From: Collinsella sp.
GTDB taxonomy: Bacteria; Actinomycetota; Coriobacteriia; Coriobacteriales; Coriobacteriaceae
Assembly (NCBI GenBank): GCA_019414325.1
Contig: DXMG01000024.1
Coordinates: 26,025-33,017, forward strand
Reading direction: 5' to 3'
DNA: 6,993 bases
How positions within the stretch are numbered: the stretch's first letter is position 1; every line of letters begins with the position of its first letter. The position numbers and the translations under genes are program-made. Below the pieces are notes generated by a model, which had not been told where the DNA came from, searched no databases, and worked only from the letters and a program-made list of their open reading frames with translations. Positions 6,179-6,993 of this stretch are shown here, piece by piece.

Positions 6179-6812
6179 CGGCATCCTCCTTATCCGCTAC
6201 ATCCCCGAAGCCATGGCGCGCAAGCCATGCGTCCAGTTGTTCATAGAGCGAATTATCGCCTGCCGCATTATCGATTACCGTCGTAGCGAGATTGCAAAGC
6301 GAAGCCTCATCAGGTTGGCATGCAGAGCGAGCATCAAAATCAGAGGACCCCATACCACGATGAATGGCACGCTCGCGACGAACTGCTAAAGGAGCGCTGA
6401 TAACCAGAATTTCATCAACCAGGCCAAAAGCATCCTCAAAACCAGTCGGGGCAGAAACCTCGACAACCGCAAAGGGATAACGGGGGGACGAAACCGTGCA
6501 GCAAACCGGATCAAGAATCCTCAGCGACAACTGATCGATAAGGACCGGATGGACAATACCGTTGAGCCGAGCGACGGAATCAGGAGAAACAAAAGCTCGA
6601 GAGGCTAAAACGCTGCGACGAACGCCGCCCTCCTCGTCAAGAATGTCCCAGCCAAATTCCTCAGCGAGTGCGCCAACGAGATCAGAACCCGGAACATATA
6701 ACGATTTTGCGAGATCATCCAAATCAATGAGCATGGCGCCGCGAGACTCAAGATAGCGACAGGCGGTCGACTTACCCGAAGCAATATTGCCCAAGACAAA
6801 AACGGTAAACAT
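6171..6812 (-). CDS. coaE: Dephospho-CoA kinase, with diverged signatures
   Basis: A 213-residue P-loop kinase. CoaE phosphorylates the 3'-hydroxyl of dephospho-CoA with ATP, the last step of coenzyme A synthesis, in the cytosol. Evidence, in order: P-loop GNIASGKST (8-16), the DxD-like catalytic/substrate region IDLDDLAKSLYVPG (29-42), EEFGWDIL (51-58), LNGIVHPVL (83-91), the lid-region arginines RRERAIHR (145-152) and the closing VIDNAAGDNSL (179-189). Length is in the normal range. It differs from recalled family consensus in the P-loop (usual GGIGSGKS) and in lacking a clear PLLxE. The start at 6812 is chosen because AGGGAGGA (6817-6824) lies just upstream and the P-loop then follows the first strand, as in the family; the longer in-frame start at 6935 adds an implausible Cys/Phe-rich leader with no ribosome site. 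Position upstream of uvrB agrees with actinobacterial gene order. A related P-loop kinase of another specificity is the main alternative. Confidence 0.87.
   Translation of the reverse strand: MFTVFVLGNIASGKSTACRYLESRGAMLIDLDDLAKSLYVPGSDLVGALAEEFGWDILDEEGGVRRSVLASRAFVSPDSVARLNGIVHPVLIDQLSLRILDPVCCTVSSPRYPFAVVEVSAPTGFEDAFGLVDEILVISAPLAVRRERAIHRGMGSSDFDARSACQPDEASLCNLATTVIDNAAGDNSLYEQLDAWLARHGFGDVADKEDADA
6185..6190 (-). promoter_or_regulatory. Ribosome binding site deciding the transglycosylase start
   Basis: AGGAGG on the - strand inside the last codons of coaE. It directly abuts the ATG at 6184 but is spaced 6 nt from the ATG at 6178, which favours the latter. Confidence 0.75.
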
Positions 6813-6816
6813 CAAG

Positions 6817-6824
6817 TCCTCCCT
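6817..6824 (-). promoter_or_regulatory. Ribosome binding site fixing the coaE start
   Basis: AGGGAGGA on the - strand, four bases before the ATG at 6812 (five from the GGAGG core). It is the strongest Shine-Dalgarno match in this stretch and excludes the upstream in-frame ATG at 6935. Confidence 0.85.
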
Positions 6825-6840
6825 AACGCCAATGGGAGTT

Positions 6841-6871
6841 ATTATCGCGCAAATACAAAAGAAGGACTCAA
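6841..6871 (-). promoter_or_regulatory. Weak candidate promoter for the coaE-transglycosylase-uvrB unit
   Basis: In the roughly 130-nt AT-rich gene-free stretch between the edge terminator and coaE, the - strand has TTGAGT (6866-6871) and GATAAT (6841-6846). The 19-bp spacing is long. Nothing better was seen, but the strong terminator just upstream means coaE should have a promoter somewhere here. No riboswitch or conserved RNA could be recognised in the leader. Confidence 0.3.
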
Positions 6872-6938
6872 AATACAGCCAAACAGTAAGACAAGCTAAA
6901 CGAAGGCGAGTTCTTGTATTACAGCTCTCTATCAAACG

Positions 6939-6970
6939 AAAAAAGGGGGAGGCCGCGAGGCCTCCCCCTT
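6939..6970 (-). terminator. Strong intrinsic terminator of the gene beyond the right edge
   Basis: A perfect 12-bp stem, arms AAGGGGGAGGCC (6943-6954) and GGCCTCCCCCTT (6959-6970) with a 4-nt GCGA loop, is followed on the - strand by a run of six T's (complement of 6939-6944; the first two T's pair in the stem). The T run lies on the - strand side only, so it ends a leftward transcript entering from beyond 6993. It insulates coaE from that upstream gene. Confidence 0.92.
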
Positions 6971-6993
6971 CTACATTCCCAATGGCGGCTCGG
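6971..6993 (-). CDS. Possible last codons of an upstream gene (partial)
   Basis: On the - strand a TAG stop at 6971-6973 immediately precedes the terminator, and the frame reading into it gives EPPLGM. A stop touching the stem of a terminator is what the 3' end of a gene looks like, and the terminator needs a leftward gene. Six residues cannot identify it. In other actinobacteria rpsA (ribosomal protein S1) commonly precedes coaE, which is only a contextual guess. Confidence 0.35.

Noticed and set aside
6813..6935. A longer coaE starting at 6935
   Set aside because: The added 41 residues are unlike any CoaE N terminus, have no ribosome site, and cover the region where the promoter must lie.

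Overview
The window looks like a chromosomal housekeeping segment from a moderately GC-rich actinobacterium. The best guess is the class Coriobacteriia (Collinsella-like). This rests on recalled protein character, clear AGGAG-type ribosome binding sites, and coaE upstream of uvrB, an order known in actinobacteria where rpsA often precedes coaE. No database search was possible, so the taxonomy is inference. I see no mobile element, CRISPR array, tRNA or rRNA.

Left half, + strand (1-3239): the 3' end of an Mrp/NBP35-type P-loop ATPase (iron-sulfur carrier) is followed with no gap by a YhiN/HI0933-family flavoprotein that starts at GTG. After an 80-nt gap comes a second, unrelated flavoprotein of the COG2509 type. 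That gap holds a TATAAT box, a terminator-like hairpin and a strong Shine-Dalgarno sequence, so the third gene may be regulated separately from the first two.

Centre (3240-3304): the left genes and the right genes converge on a 65-nt spacer carrying a perfect 12-bp inverted repeat with T-rich flanks on both sides, a shared bidirectional terminator.

Right half, - strand (3305-6993): reading leftward, an upstream gene appears to end at the window edge with a very strong intrinsic terminator. A leader of about 130 nt follows, then coaE (last step of coenzyme A synthesis), a short membrane-anchored lytic transglycosylase overlapping coaE by 8 nt, and uvrB (nucleotide excision repair). A 51-nt gap before uvrB holds a -10-like box embedded in a short dyad, a possible local promoter/operator.

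The products do not form one pathway. Mrp and the two flavoproteins may share a redox or cofactor theme; coaE, the transglycosylase and uvrB look like an inherited transcription unit of unrelated housekeeping roles. I found no convincing novel multi-gene system. The points most worth a second look are the yhiN-COG2509 gap, the dyad in front of uvrB, the diverged CoaE signatures, and the altered central region of the YhiN-like protein.
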